Shown: positions 7,742 to 18,261, counted from the first letter of the stretch. The stretch is 64,000 nucleotides of DNA from JAGTVG01 sp963699805 (GCA_963699805.1 CAVOVH010000002.1:1-64000), one strand, 5' to 3'. Notes: generated by a model not told the origin, from the sequence alone. Numbers and translations are program-made.

Positions 7742-8722
7742 TCAGTTCATAAACCAATTATCATCACCTGTTTCCAGCGTCTCGGCAATTTGATCAGTGA
7801 ACTGGAAAGCATTTGCCCCTCGAGACATAAATTTGTCGATGTAAGAGGACTTGTTGGCTCCTGTAAACAGGTTGTACAGTTTCCAGAGAGTGATCGAATC
7901 AGAACCGTTCCTACTGAAATTTTCATCATTGTAATAAAGATCAGCCACGGCAGATATTTGGGTGTCTGTGAAGACAAGAGCAGGAATTTCTTTTTTCTTT
8001 TCATTTGGCAGATAATTGTACAGCCTGGCCCTTCCAAGAAGCTGAGCAAACTGGTGCTCAGATAGCTGCAGATTTGTGAACCGCTCTATGGAAGATAAAT
8101 GGTTTATCGCATCGTATTCTTCCAGTACCTTCCTGATCTCCTTGTATAGCTGATCAGGTGAACTGGCCTTGATCATCTGTTTGATACCATCCGTCCAAAT
8201 ACATAGATTGCAGCACACTGTATTCTGAAATCCGACAAAGAAATGGAAGTGTTCAGCAGCACCTTTTGAATTGTACAGATTATCCTGGTTGTAGGCTTTG
8301 ATACCTCCAACAGTGAGTTTAAATAGGCTCCCATCGATCTTTTGAGAAACATTGTCCATCTCGATCACAAATGCCATCCGTTCATAGTATAGGGTTTTCT
8401 CCCATTCATTGAGATCCTTTGCTGGTTTATTCCTTGCTTCTGGAACTCTTCCTTTTATTGGATGAGAAACCCGAATATCAGGATTTAGATCTCCAATCTG
8501 ATAAAATGAAGAAACTACCTCCTGTACCAGATCGATGAACTCTGTTTGTGAAATGGCAGGTTCATTATCTTTGGTAAAGACCGGGATGATGTGCCTGTTC
8601 TTGATTTCCATATAATCCATCTCTACCGTATTGGCTTCAATGAATGGTTTTTTAACTCTTTGCGGTTCAATGGCCTGTTCGTCCATTCCATTGTCATTAT
8701 AGTCAATCATTGTCTGTTCCAT
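7742..8722 (-). CDS. DUF3871 family protein
   Basis: About 326 residues from the ATG at 8722 (MEQTMIDYNDNGMDEQ). A longer frame to 8836 exists but overlaps the upstream gene more. The conserved stretch M-E-I-K-N-R-H-I-I-P-V-F with KDNEPAISQTEFIDLVQEV is typical of DUF3871, a Bacteroidota family found on plasmids and conjugative elements. Its biochemical role is unknown. Its start overlaps the ATPase gene end (8703) by about 20 nt, indicating translational coupling. Confidence 0.75.
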   Translation of the reverse strand: MEQTMIDYNDNGMDEQAIEPQRVKKPFIEANTVEMDYMEIKNRHIIPVFTKDNEPAISQTEFIDLVQEVVSSFYQIGDLNPDIRVSHPIKGRVPEARNKPAKDLNEWEKTLYYERMAFVIEMDNVSQKIDGSLFKLTVGGIKAYNQDNLYNSKGAAEHFHFFVGFQNTVCCNLCIWTDGIKQMIKASSPDQLYKEIRKVLEEYDAINHLSSIERFTNLQLSEHQFAQLLGRARLYNYLPNEKKKEIPALVFTDTQISAVADLYYNDENFSRNGSDSITLWKLYNLFTGANKSSYIDKFMSRGANAFQFTDQIAETLETGDDNWFMN

Positions 8723-9587
8723 TTTCTTGAATTTTAGTTGTTGAAATACTGTTTTGTTCTGCTTGCAGTTCAGCTTTACGCTGCTTAAACTCTGAAATAA
8801 GATCTTCGCGGTGTTCGGGGAAAAGATTGTACACATTCATGAGTTCCTTGATACTCTTACAATCCGAAATTCGGTTACTGGCCTCTTCAAGAGAGGAAGT
8901 GGCAATAACACCCTCGTTGCACCATTCCCTTACCAGTTTACCTGTGGCTTCGGATGGTACAAATTCCGGTTTGTCCGCAAAGAGTCCTGTCCTGTCCTTG
9001 CTCGATGAACACGAATGTTTGATGTTCAAATCCAACACGGTTGTAAACTCGTAATCCATGCCATCTCTAGTGATCCCTTTCAGTCCAACCTTTTCAGGTA
9101 CATACTTTCCGTCCTTTTGGTTCAAGACATAATCCTGCTTGCGATCGGATCGTTGCAATCACATGACAAGGACATTGCAGAATCGTCTGGACAAACCGGT
9201 TATGTCTGGGCGTTACTTTGGCCCAGTTGGTAAAGGAATTGCCCATCATGTTTCCATGAATATCCAGTATTCCTCCTTCCCCGTCCCATTCGTGTGATAT
9301 GCTGTCAATGATGATCACCTCCATACCTTGCTGTTCACAAGTCTTGATTGCCTCAACGTATTTCTCTGGAGAAAATGGTGGAGTCTATTGCCAGGACATT
9401 GAATGATCCCAAGATGAGTATAGAGGTCAGCTGAAGAATTCTCTGTATCGATCACTACAATCTTCGACCAGTCACCTGTGATTCCATAGGCTATCAGTAA
9501 TGATGAATAGGTCTTTCCTGATCCTGCTGGACCTTGGAGGGCAAGCCGTATTTTTGCTTGCCTGCGTTCTGCTTTTCTTAAATTCAT
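8703..9587 (-). pseudogene. RecA-like/AAA_24 ATPase of mobile element (frameshifted)
   Basis: Walker A GPAGSGKTYSSLLIA is near the N-terminus (MNLRKAERRQAKIRLALQ) and Walker B VIIIDSISHEW is in the middle. The C-terminal KVGLKGITRDGMDYEF and SKDRTGLF are typical of the phage/plasmid nucleotide-binding (AAA_24) family. The domains fall in three frames, with changes near 9400-9340 (LGSFNVLAID then PFSPEKYVEAIKTCEQQG) and near 9160. The repaired protein would be about 295 aa, normal for the family, which helps homologous recombination or replication in phages and ICEs. Confidence 0.75.
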
Positions 9588-9608
9588 AATTTTGATTGTT
9601 TTGATTTA

Positions 9609-9640
9609 AAAGAAAAAGGCAGACCGAATTGGCCTGCCTG
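9609..9640 (-). terminator. Rho-independent terminator
   Basis: AGGCAGACC (9617-9625) pairs with GGCCTGCCT (9631-9639). Its T-run is on the minus strand. It follows the small gene at 9666-9998 and precedes the ATPase gene. Confidence 0.6.
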
Positions 9641-9665
9641 TAAGTGAATCAGTGAATGGATGTGA

Positions 9666-9998
9666 TCAACCGAAAACTTCCTCTTCAACTGAAACCGGAA
9701 TGGCCGTTTGCACATAGCGATATGTGTGGCTCAGTTCAATTTCTTCTCCGGTTTCAGGAATTGTGTAAAGGTAGGGTTCACATTCCTCACGAATGATCTA
9801 ACCAGGCAATTCCCGCCCAATGAGCTTCTTAGCTCGATCCTCAGAAAACGTACTGGTGATCGAACTCCGTTTAGCTGTTGCGTACCAGTTGCCAGTCTCT
9901 TTGGACTGGACCATTGTCAGATCTCCCTCCAGTATGAGGGAGAAAAACTCATTTCCGTCCGAGCTTTTACAGGCTCGGTAGTCAACTATTGTTACCAT
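9666..9998 (-). CDS. Small mobile-element protein with in-frame TAG
   Basis: The first 66 codons (MVTIVDYRACKSSDGNEFF...IGRELPG) stop at TAG (9798-9800). The same frame stays open afterwards as IIREECEPYLYTIPETGEEI to TGA at 9666. The full 110-residue protein resembles a small Bacteroidota plasmid/ICE protein with a strand-rich, OB-like pattern; the exact family is not certain. It is upstream of the ATPase and separated from it by a terminator. The TAG is a substitution-type lesion (probably AAG to TAG), not an indel. Confidence 0.55.
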
Positions 9999-11527
9999 CT
10001 GTTAAATGTTTAAATTGAAAATTTGATTACCCGGGGGGTACTTCCTCCCCTTCGCTTAGCCCGGGTCCTGGAGTTAACTCCTTCACGCTCAAAAGTTGTA
10101 AGGGGGCCCTATTACCTACTACTCCACGCTCAAACCCTTCCGTCTACCCTTCTTCCAGCTAACTCACGATGCAAGAAGTAAAGGGGAGGATCATGTAAAC
10201 AAGGTTAAGGAAGGTAAGTGTTAACATAATGGATTGTAATGTTTGCTATTGATGTGGATTGTTTTTGAGAAAGATAGCCCACTAGAAAAGAGGGGCAACA
10301 TTATCCTATCAGTCCAGAATCGATTAAAAAATCCTTGAAACGACTTCTGAAAATAATTATTTTTTCTAATTACCGTGATAAAAATGGATGATTGCAAGGC
10401 TTATTTTTTTATCAAAGCGGTGTAAAAAATTACCCCACTAGATATATAAACATTAATTATTCATAAATCCAGTGGTGTCAAAATTTACATCGGTTTTTTA
10501 ATAAATGGTACAAATAATTGAGAAGAAAAAATTTCATTTCAGATCATTTGATTATTACGATTTTGATCCTCTTTGTTTAGCCGGGGTCGTTGAGTTAGTT
10601 GGTTCGTACTCAAAGAATTTACCCGTACTTTTCCTTCCATGCTCCACCATCCATACTTCTAGTAGGGGTGGGGGCTTCTGCATATATAATATAGGAAGTA
10701 CCCGTCTTTCAATTACAGGTGGTAGCATTCTAACGAGAAGTTCATAGTGGATGACAGGAATCCTGCCCTTCTTTTCTAAAGGGTTCTGCGGAGCGAAGCG
10801 GAGCACGGAGGTTTCAGAAGGTCACATCGGACACAGACCATCCCTTTATTACAACCAATCACATTGCAGTATACAAAGCAACAGATGGAACCATTAGACA
10901 AACATAATTGAACGGATTTAATCCGTAGGATTATGGGGTTTAAGGGGTCGTGGGTTTTGTAACTCCTTGTATATCAGATACTTAATTATTTTCACCGTAA
11001 ATGCGTGCAAGGTACTACCATCACTTTCTTACGGTTTAGCCTTTTTTGAGTTACGGTATAGAATCGCATGTATCGTACTGATTATCAGTGTATTATAGCC
11101 TATTTTTCGATATATGAAGGAAATGTCATAACCGTAAGAAAGTGACGGTTTAACCGTATCTACCGTAAGCCATTTTGTCACCTAATTTTTTTAATGACAA
11201 TTTGGCTTATAGAATGAGAAAAATATTGACGATTCTAGGTAATTTTCTGTAAAATCATTTTTATAAATAAAGGAAATCCTAAAATCTTATTTATCAATTT
11301 TTACTTCAATCCCTCAACCTTTTGTTATTAGATAAAAACATTTTATGTTTCATGGTGAAACATTTGAAGGTTTGGGTTTCGGACCAAATATTCGTGTATA
11401 ATTACTTAAAAATCAGCTGGTTAGGATTATCTCTCAATTTTATCAACATATTGCTGACTAACAAATGACTAACATTCAATATTTAAAAGTTAAAATGGTA
11501 TTTATACTTTAAGTTATTTGTAAGAAT
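9999..11527. other. 1.5-kb gene-free region
   Basis: No convincing gene. It holds two related stretches (10056-10096 and 10576-10616; both read TAGCC.GGGTC..T.GAGTTA..T..TTC...CTCAAA), the palindrome GGAGTTAACTCC inside the first, and the CCGTAA repeat cluster at 10992-11168. Composition changes along it, suggesting a mobile-element edge. Confidence 0.5.
10992..11168. repeat. CCGTAA iteron-like cluster with 16-bp inverted repeat
   Basis: CCGTAA or TTACGG/TACGGT occurs at least six times in about 175 bp. TCACTTTCTTACGGTT (11021-11036) is the exact complement of AACCGTAAGAAAGTGA (11130-11145). Such clusters serve as replication-initiator, partition or recombinase binding sites. Confidence 0.6.
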
Positions 11528-13456
11528 TTAAGAAATTGGAAGGTTCATTTTCTCTAATAGTGCAATATACCTTGTGTGGTTTCTAATTGATTCATTCGTT
11601 CTAAAACCCACATAGATATAAGACATATTCTGATCACGTATTTCGTAACCCTTCTCAAGCCAATATATTCCTTTTTCAATTTGGTTTAAAAAATTAATAT
11701 ACCTCTCAGAAAATATAAAGGGTGGTAGATAATTTGATTTTGTATATTCTTCCAATGCTTTAATTATTTCATTTTGTGCCGCAATGAAACCCTTGTCTTC
11801 ATATATATGTTTTACAGTTCTTTTAATTTCGTCATCCAGAGGCAACCATTTCAAACCTGCATTAATAGATTTTTCATAATCCCCCATAAAGAACGCTAAA
11901 AATTCTAGTTGGGAGGAAGCAAAGAAATCTCCCGGATTAGTTATTAAAGCTTTTTCACAATATTCTAAGGCTGATTGATATTCTCCTGTATATAATAATA
12001 CGACACTAAAGAGATTCTGGATATGTAAATTCAGCGGGTCCAAATCAATGGCCAGTTTTCCTTGCATCAACGCTTCATCTAACCTTCCGAGGACCATCAA
12101 TAGGTGTGCATAATGAACTCTTGCCAATGCATTATTAGGATTCAGATCCAAATATGTTAAAAATTCTTTTTCTGCTTTCTTCCAATTCCATTCAATATTG
12201 AACGCAACAAAAGCATTCGATAAATGGGATTCGGCATGATCAGGATCTAGTTCCAGTGCCTTGTTAAGGTTTTCATAAACATTCTCTACAACAACCTCAG
12301 GTGATTCATGTCCCATTTGTCCAATCCCGGTCCACACATTCGCAAGACCAGCATAAAGTGGTGCCCAATCAGGATCTATCTCAATGGCATATGTTAAAAA
12401 TTCCTTTGCTTTATTCAAGGCGTCTTTATCCAGCTGGTCCCAATACATATGGCTCTTCATATACAAGTCATACACTTCGGTGTTGACGGTTCTTGACACA
12501 GCAAACCTACGTTCTTCCTCATGAGTTAATATTACACCTATCTCGGTAGATATTTCTTTTGTCACCGTATTATACAAATTCAGTATCTGACTTTTTTCTT
12601 CATAATAGTCCTGCATCCAGAGTTGCTTTTCTTCCGGATACGCGTCAACTAATTTTACCTGGAGACAGATCTTTTCTCCTAAACTTATGACCGAAGCCTC
12701 AATTACGGTATTCACGCCTAGCTCGGATGCTATTTCTGGTATGGACTTTTTAGTATCTTTATAAGCATTAGATGTTGTTTTGGAAATTACCCGCATTGCA
12801 CTGATCCTTCCTATGGCACTGATCATTGAAGAATGCATTCCAGCTACAAAATATTCGAGTTCATCACTGCCCGTATAATTGTCAAATGGAAGTATAACAA
12901 TTGATTTGTCTCTTCCTGATCCTGTAAGCTCAATAATTCTGTTCTTTGAAGGGATTGGCAATCCCTTTTCTTTTATATAATAGGTCTTAAATGGATAATT
13001 GACATTCTTTAGTTTAACTTCTCCCAGATATTGACTTTCAATATCGTTTTTGCTTCTAATGGCATTGTGAATAGATTCAGAAATATAAATTCCACCAGGA
13101 TCAGCGATAGATTGCAGACGGGAAGCAATATTTACACCATCTCCAAAAACATCATTATTTTCAAAAGTGATATCACCTGAATGAATGCCTATACGAATCT
13201 GAGCACCTAATTCTATCCTCGCCTGCCTCTGAATTTCAATAGCACATTGAACTGAATCTGTGGCACTGTTAAACTGTGCCAGGATACCATCACCCATTTC
13301 TTTCAGCCATTTTCCATGGTATTTTTTAATCGCAGATTGTTGTATATCCCGGTTTTGGCGAAGAACTTGAAATGCCTTATCCTCATCTGAACCCATTAGA
13401 GCAGTGTAACCGACTATGTCGGAAAACATGATGGCTGCTAACTTACGTTGTGCCAT
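11528..13456 (-). CDS. Class III adenylate cyclase with TolB-like and TPR domains
   Basis: 642 residues. Residues 1-165 form the cyclase domain: FSDIVGYTALM (first metal Asp), WLKEMGDGILA (substrate Lys and second metal Asp), DVFGDGVNIASRLQ (purine Asp, then N and R of the transition state). All residues needed for cAMP synthesis are present. Residues about 185-310 are TolB/FlgO-like (SIVILPFDNYTGSDELEYF), followed by about eight TPR helices to the end. There is no clear membrane segment, unlike its paralogues at 26-31 kb. It probably makes cAMP in response to a protein or ligand bound by the C-terminal repeats. Single gene, divergent from the HXXEE gene. Confidence 0.88.
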   Translation of the reverse strand: MAQRKLAAIMFSDIVGYTALMGSDEDKAFQVLRQNRDIQQSAIKKYHGKWLKEMGDGILAQFNSATDSVQCAIEIQRQARIELGAQIRIGIHSGDITFENNDVFGDGVNIASRLQSIADPGGIYISESIHNAIRSKNDIESQYLGEVKLKNVNYPFKTYYIKEKGLPIPSKNRIIELTGSGRDKSIVILPFDNYTGSDELEYFVAGMHSSMISAIGRISAMRVISKTTSNAYKDTKKSIPEIASELGVNTVIEASVISLGEKICLQVKLVDAYPEEKQLWMQDYYEEKSQILNLYNTVTKEISTEIGVILTHEEERRFAVSRTVNTEVYDLYMKSHMYWDQLDKDALNKAKEFLTYAIEIDPDWAPLYAGLANVWTGIGQMGHESPEVVVENVYENLNKALELDPDHAESHLSNAFVAFNIEWNWKKAEKEFLTYLDLNPNNALARVHYAHLLMVLGRLDEALMQGKLAIDLDPLNLHIQNLFSVVLLYTGEYQSALEYCEKALITNPGDFFASSQLEFLAFFMGDYEKSINAGLKWLPLDDEIKRTVKHIYEDKGFIAAQNEIIKALEEYTKSNYLPPFIFSERYINFLNQIEKGIYWLEKGYEIRDQNMSYIYVGFRTNESIRNHTRYIALLEKMNLPIS

Positions 13457-13862
13457 GGCTGTCAGTAGTTATATGTAAAAATCAGCCACACAAAAACCTT
13501 TCTCTTAATACAAGTTACGAAATATTGGGGAAAGTCAAATCATCCCCATCTTCTGTGGATTAAAGAACATGTAATATCCGCACTCCATACACTCTACAAA
13601 AGCCAAAATTCTCCCTCGATCTGGTTCAACGAGATTAGCTGCACCCTGGGCATCGACTTTCCACATTACTAAAGTTCATCTTTTGAAATAATTGTTGTCA
13701 GAATTATTTTATAAATTCTTCTTCACTCCATAGCATTATAAGAGATCAGTATTTTTTGTGTAAATTGATAAATTATACCCGTTGAAGATGTGGGAAAACT
13801 GATAGGAAAACACCATTATAAAGGTACCGGTATTAAAAATATCACAAACAGATGGATACCAA
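13457..13862. other. Divergent intergenic region
   Basis: AT-rich spacer between the cyclase (minus) and the HXXEE gene (plus). It must hold both promoters. No repeat or RNA was recognised. Confidence 0.4.
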
Positions 13863-14312
13863 ATGAAAACTCTTTCTCCAAACCAGCTGGCCTGGGCGAT
13901 ACCGATCACTATCTTAATTCACCAGTTGGAGGAATACTTTGGCCAATTTCCGCTTTGGTATTCAAATCTGCTTGATGCACAGTTATCCAACCAGGATTTT
14001 ATTGTAATCAATGCAGTCGGCCTGCTTATTTTCTTAACATTTGCCTTGTCTTATATCATCAATGAAAACAATCTAATATTGGTCGCACTTGGAACATTTG
14101 TTTTCGTTAATGGCATGATTCATCTGTTATTAAGTTTTTTCACTTTGTCCTATTCACCGGGTACAATTTCCGGTGTTGTTCTTTTCATTCCATTAGGAAT
14201 TATAATTTATAAGAATATAATGCCTCATCTAAGTAAGAGCGAAAGAATTCTTGCCATTGCATTAGGCATATTTGCTTTATTTACTGTAAGCATTATAGCC
14301 CGTAACATATAA
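13863..14312 (+). CDS. HXXEE domain membrane protein
   Basis: 149 residues with about four hydrophobic segments. The motif H-Q-L-E-E-Y near residue 20 is the HXXEE signature of a family of small membrane proteins of unknown function, possibly metal-dependent enzymes. It stands alone and is followed by a terminator at 14382. Confidence 0.75.
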   Translation: MKTLSPNQLAWAIPITILIHQLEEYFGQFPLWYSNLLDAQLSNQDFIVINAVGLLIFLTFALSYIINENNLILVALGTFVFVNGMIHLLLSFFTLSYSPGTISGVVLFIPLGIIIYKNIMPHLSKSERILAIALGIFALFTVSIIARNI

Positions 14313-14381
14313 GCATTTTTTAGTTTTAAAAACTGATTTTTTAGAATCGAATATCCTATAACGGATAACACAGTTGGTTAT

Positions 14382-14412
14382 ACTCTGGTGAGAAATTGCC
14401 GGGGTTTTTTAT
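14382..14412 (+). terminator. Terminator-like repeat, copy a
   Basis: CTCTGG and CCGGGG (G-U pairs) are followed by TTTTTT. It is preceded by the imperfect hairpin ATATCCTATAACGGATAA also seen at about 18975. Member of a repeat family with copies at 16114, 19005 and 21421. Confidence 0.55.
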
Positions 14413-14654
14413 TGTAATAAAACCGAACAAAATCAGTTTTAATCTGTGCGATTTGATATCTAAATTCTCTCAAATCACATATATGTTACAGATAATCAAT
14501 GCATTATAAATTTTGGCATGGTATTGGGCAAATACATATTACAAGAAAATCAAAATTTGTAATTATGGAAAAGCTCAAAGAACTGTTATTCGACCATCGT
14601 ACCATTAGTTATATTTTTGCATTTTGGACTTGCAACATTTTTTCGGACAAATAC

Positions 14655-15521
14655 TTAAGCCACATATCTTAATTGTAATTTTCTAGATTCATATTCCTCC
14701 GGAGATAAATATCCTAGTGCTGAGTGTTTTCTTTTTCTGTTGTACCAAATCTCGATGTACCTAAAAATAGCTCTTTTGGCTTCAATCCAGGTGCTGAATT
14801 TATGGTGGTAAATCAACTCTGATTTAATCGTTTTAAAGAAGCTTTCGGCCACCGCATTATCCCAGCAATCCCCCTTCCTGCTCATACTTCTGGAAACTTT
14901 TTGATAAGTTTCCAGGAATGAGGCAAACGCTCCACAGGCATATTGTACCCCACGATCAGAATGAAAGATTAAATCCTCCTCAATGGGCCGGTTAATCACA
15001 GCCATTCTCCAGGCTGGAATGACCGTTTGATCTATCTTCAATGAATTACTTAACGCCCAGCCTATGATCTTTCGATCTGCCAGATCCATAATAATAGTCA
15101 AGTATAACCAGCCCTGATTGGTCCAGATATAGGTTATATCAGATACCCATACCTGACCCACTCTTTGTGTTTTAAAATCACGATTAAGCTTGTTCTCTAC
15201 AATGGGATAGTCGTGTTTGGAATCAGTAGTCACTCTAAATTTCCTGACTATTTTGCTGCATATGCCAGCAGCCCTCATCAATCGGGCAACCCGGGGTCTG
15301 GATACCTTGATCTGTTGATCTCTCAACTCCATAGTGATCCTGGGAGAACCATAGGTCTGATCACTTCGCTGATGGATCTGGCGTATTTCAACCAACAACT
15401 TACTGTTTTCTACCTCCCGTTTGGAAGGTTTTCGCGTTAACCAACTATAATATCCGCTCCTGCTCACCTTTAGTGCTTTACACATTTTCTCAATGGGAAA
15501 TATGGAGCGGTAGTCCTTCAT
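14655..15521 (-). CDS. IS3 transposase OrfB, DDE integrase
   Basis: 288 residues, HTH_21 plus rve domain. DDE residues are visible in WVSDITYIWTNQGWLYL, IFHSDRGVQYACGAF and SFFKTIKSELIY, with the GDCWDNAVAESFF signature of the IS3 group. It catalyses cutting and joining of the element. The start ATG overlaps the orfA stop (ATGA), giving translational coupling, or a frameshift fusion as usual in IS3. Confidence 0.92.
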   Translation of the reverse strand: MKDYRSIFPIEKMCKALKVSRSGYYSWLTRKPSKREVENSKLLVEIRQIHQRSDQTYGSPRITMELRDQQIKVSRPRVARLMRAAGICSKIVRKFRVTTDSKHDYPIVENKLNRDFKTQRVGQVWVSDITYIWTNQGWLYLTIIMDLADRKIIGWALSNSLKIDQTVIPAWRMAVINRPIEEDLIFHSDRGVQYACGAFASFLETYQKVSRSMSRKGDCWDNAVAESFFKTIKSELIYHHKFSTWIEAKRAIFRYIEIWYNRKRKHSALGYLSPEEYESRKLQLRYVA

Positions 15522-15832
15522 GAATTGGAATATTTGCCATCGTTCTTGGAGAAAATGCTGACTGCCTTTTTTAAGATGTCCCTTTCCAGTTCAGCTTCAC
15601 GTAATTGTTTCTTCAATCGTGCTATTTCTGCCTCTTCTGAAGTTAGATTTTTCTTACCCTGCCCACTAAACACATTTTCACCTTTATTAAGCATTTCTTT
15701 CCTCCATCTGTATAAAAGATCCTTTCTTACTCCAAGTTCTTCAGCTATTTCACGGGCACTTTTGTGGGTATCCATTAGTTCAACTGCCATCAATTTGAAC
15801 TCTCTATCATATTTTCTTCTTTGTTTTACCAT
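15518..15832 (-). CDS. IS3 transposase OrfA
   Basis: 104 residues with helix-turn-helix (REIAEELGVRKDLLYRWRKE) and a leucine-rich coiled coil (EEAEIARLKKQLREAELERD). It binds the IS ends and is fused to or paired with OrfB. Intact. Confidence 0.92.
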   Translation of the reverse strand: MVKQRRKYDREFKLMAVELMDTHKSAREIAEELGVRKDLLYRWRKEMLNKGENVFSGQGKKNLTSEEAEIARLKKQLREAELERDILKKAVSIFSKNDGKYSNS

Positions 15833-16113
15833 AATTATTGAAGTTAATAATTTTGGCTTAACTTACTGTCCATCCTAATGTAGCAGGTTCATTTCTTATC
15901 TGGTCACGAATCCTATTTAGTATTATAGCTAATGATGGAGCGAATTATCAAGCTGCGGATGCTTTTGCACCTTCAGCGACTGAGCAGGAGTCGACTATAG
16001 TTGGTGCTGAATCAAGCGAAAGTGCAGGATCTCTATTGGGGAATTGACATTTAACCGCTAAAGCTTTAATAGGTTTTGATAAATTCGCTAAAACTTTTCT
16101 ACATAGCCAGTTA

Positions 16114-16141
16114 AGCCCTGGTAATTATTGCCGGGTTTTTT
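16114..16141 (+). terminator. Terminator-like repeat, copy b
   Basis: GCCCTGG, then AATTATTG, then CCGGGTTTTTT. Same consensus as the copies at 14382, 19005 and 21421. Confidence 0.5.
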
Positions 16142-16233
16142 GTTGGTGAAAATGCAAATGTTACTTGGAGATAGGTACTTCTTGAATAGAAATATGTGAT
16201 TCAAACAGGTAAATGTTCAGACATTGTCAGGAT

Positions 16234-17907
16234 TCAGTTTTCTACGACACGGAGAGGTTCTCCTGACATAACCTTCTCCCAAAGGCCAGGTTCGTAGTAC
16301 TTATCCTTCAACCTGTTAAATTCAATTTTCTCCCCATCCTGGATAAAATAAAGTTTCTCCATGGCTCCCGGAGAAGCATCAAACAATCGGGATGGATGGG
16401 TAACAACCCAATCGGATAAATCATTATAATCACATGAAAGCAATGTTGCTCCGGTGTTTAAACTGACTAATGAGTACCCTGATTTTCCATAAACCAGGAT
16501 AAGGGGCAGGTATGGGTGAAATCCACCGAATTCTCCCCTTATAGCCTTTATCAACCTACCGGTCTCTATTTCCCAGATTTTAGTCGAATCCCCTCTTGTA
16601 ACAATCCATTTAGAATCCGGACTGAATTTGACGTTATATCGATAACGTGAATATCCAATATTAACGCTGTATAATTGTCTTCCAGTTGCAGATTCCCAGA
16701 CCGACCCATCTGAAAATGAATCCAACCCATTTGAATAAGGATCACAACTCATTGAGAAATATTTGTTATCCGGACTGAAAGTAGGATTTAGATCTGCTGG
16801 TTGGCATGTTTGCCAGGTAATTTTTTTGACCATTGTACCTGTGTTTACTTGCCATATTCGTGCAATGTATTTATTCCTTTGTTTATTTTCAATATGTCGC
16901 ACATTTACCAGCCAATTACCATCCTGGCTGACCCACGGCCATAATCTTCCCACACCAAGTCTAAATGAAATTATTATTGTTCCAGAGGCAATATCCACAA
17001 CTTTGAAGATCCAGTTTAAATTCCTGCTGAAATAGTCAAATTCCCTGGATATGAATAAATACCTGGAATCGGACCTATTAAAAAAATAATTCCCAACAAA
17101 TTTCTGATGTACGGTTCCCAATTTAGCCTCTATGATATTAACTCTTTGTTTTCCCCCCCTATCATTTTCTTGAAGGCTAAAAATCCATTTTCCATCAGAA
17201 CTAAAATCTCCCCATTCTCCTTTAAATGAATATATTAGTTGCGCTGTTTTGGTATCCCACATACTCAATGAGTCATTCGATTCGGTCAACACCCATTTTC
17301 CGTTTGGGCTTATATCTTGAAACTTGCCTATTAGAGAACTCAATAATTTTCCGGTACCCTTATCCCAGATTTTCAATGAGTCATTCGATTCGATCAAAAT
17401 CCATTTCTCATAGAAAGTAAATATTCTCCCTTCATTTGGCATGGAATATATTAATTCGCCAGTATCCATTTTCCAGATCCTTAACGAATCTGTTTCAGTT
17501 AGCACCAGATTCTCGACCGGATAAAAGTCAATGGTACTAGATCGGGTATCATAAATTTCCTCATTATTGAATGGATCCATATTTGATCCAACATTATCCC
17601 ATGTCACCACTTTACCTGTGCTGATATCCCAGGTTCGTGTTGACGAAAATTCCAATTCCCAAAACTTCGCTTTACCTTCGTAGTTACTTTTTAATTGACT
17701 CGTAACGTCCTTGTTAAAATCATAGGTAACAATATGTTTTCCATCGGAAGTGAATTCGGCCCATCGAGGATTCCACCGGGAAGAATCAATAAGGCTGCCA
17801 TAGCAGGCTAGTTCTGGTGGCGACTGACATAAGGCAGCATTTGGGAATATAAGAAAGGCCAGGAAGAAATAACCTCCCAGGCCAGAAAAATTTTTAAATG
17901 GTTTCAT
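16234..17907 (-). CDS. Secreted WD40-like beta-propeller protein
   Basis: 557 residues with a signal peptide (GYFFLAFLIFPNAALCQ). Repeats carry the pattern SPDGKW/SPDSKWI followed by SLKIWD/STKIWEIETGRLI, the D-G-K-W...I-W-D style of eukaryote-like WD40/PQQ propellers; about eight to ten blades' worth are visible. It is probably periplasmic or surface exposed and binds a partner rather than catalysing. The C-terminal 60 residues are unlike the repeats. Monocistronic; no near-identical neighbour. Confidence 0.75.
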   Translation of the reverse strand: MKPFKNFSGLGGYFFLAFLIFPNAALCQSPPELACYGSLIDSSRWNPRWAEFTSDGKHIVTYDFNKDVTSQLKSNYEGKAKFWELEFSSTRTWDISTGKVVTWDNVGSNMDPFNNEEIYDTRSSTIDFYPVENLVLTETDSLRIWKMDTGELIYSMPNEGRIFTFYEKWILIESNDSLKIWDKGTGKLLSSLIGKFQDISPNGKWVLTESNDSLSMWDTKTAQLIYSFKGEWGDFSSDGKWIFSLQENDRGGKQRVNIIEAKLGTVHQKFVGNYFFNRSDSRYLFISREFDYFSRNLNWIFKVVDIASGTIIISFRLGVGRLWPWVSQDGNWLVNVRHIENKQRNKYIARIWQVNTGTMVKKITWQTCQPADLNPTFSPDNKYFSMSCDPYSNGLDSFSDGSVWESATGRQLYSVNIGYSRYRYNVKFSPDSKWIVTRGDSTKIWEIETGRLIKAIRGEFGGFHPYLPLILVYGKSGYSLVSLNTGATLLSCDYNDLSDWVVTHPSRLFDASPGAMEKLYFIQDGEKIEFNRLKDKYYEPGLWEKVMSGEPLRVVEN

Positions 17908-18261
17908 GACGCTCTGATTTTGAGTGTATTCTTATCCAACCATTAATGAACTTTTTAATAAGTGGTAACCATTATCGAGATGCTAATTTGTTTATCACCA
18001 ATTCCAATGTAATTCTATGTCTTGTAGATTGGTAAAATCCTTTTCTTACAGATCCTAAATTATCATTCCAGGAAATAGATATAATAGCGTTTTTTTATTA
18101 AAGCGATTTTAAGCGATTATAAGGCCGGATAAGGAAAACCACTACTCATGGGGTGATCGTTGATTCTATACACGCTATTTAAAGCCAGAATTGAAAATAT
18201 CCATTATGATTGACTTATTTCAAATAAGTTTTTATAATTGAATCACATAACTAATAGAACA

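Larger units (their letters stand above)
14645..15872 (-). mobile_element. IS3-family insertion sequence (IS-A)
   Basis: About 1.23 kb. The ends GGACAAATACTTAAGCCA (left) and TGGCTTAACTTACTGTCC (right) are imperfect inverted repeats. Inside are orfA and orfB on the minus strand. No clear target duplication was seen. Confidence 0.8.
14565..16047 (+). pseudogene. Small ORF interrupted by IS3 element
   Basis: The left part (14565-14644) reads MEKLKELLFDHRTISYIFAF and continues to the IS edge. The right part (from about 15873) reads NVAGSFLIWSRILFSIIAND and ends GAESSESAGSLLGN at the TGA at 16045-16047. Both parts are open and read outward from the IS ends. That they were one gene is an inference; no family was recognised. 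Confidence 0.4.

Noticed and set aside
14655..15832. IS3 transposase as the integron integrase
   Set aside because: It is a DDE enzyme with its own inverted ends; integron integrases are tyrosine recombinases.
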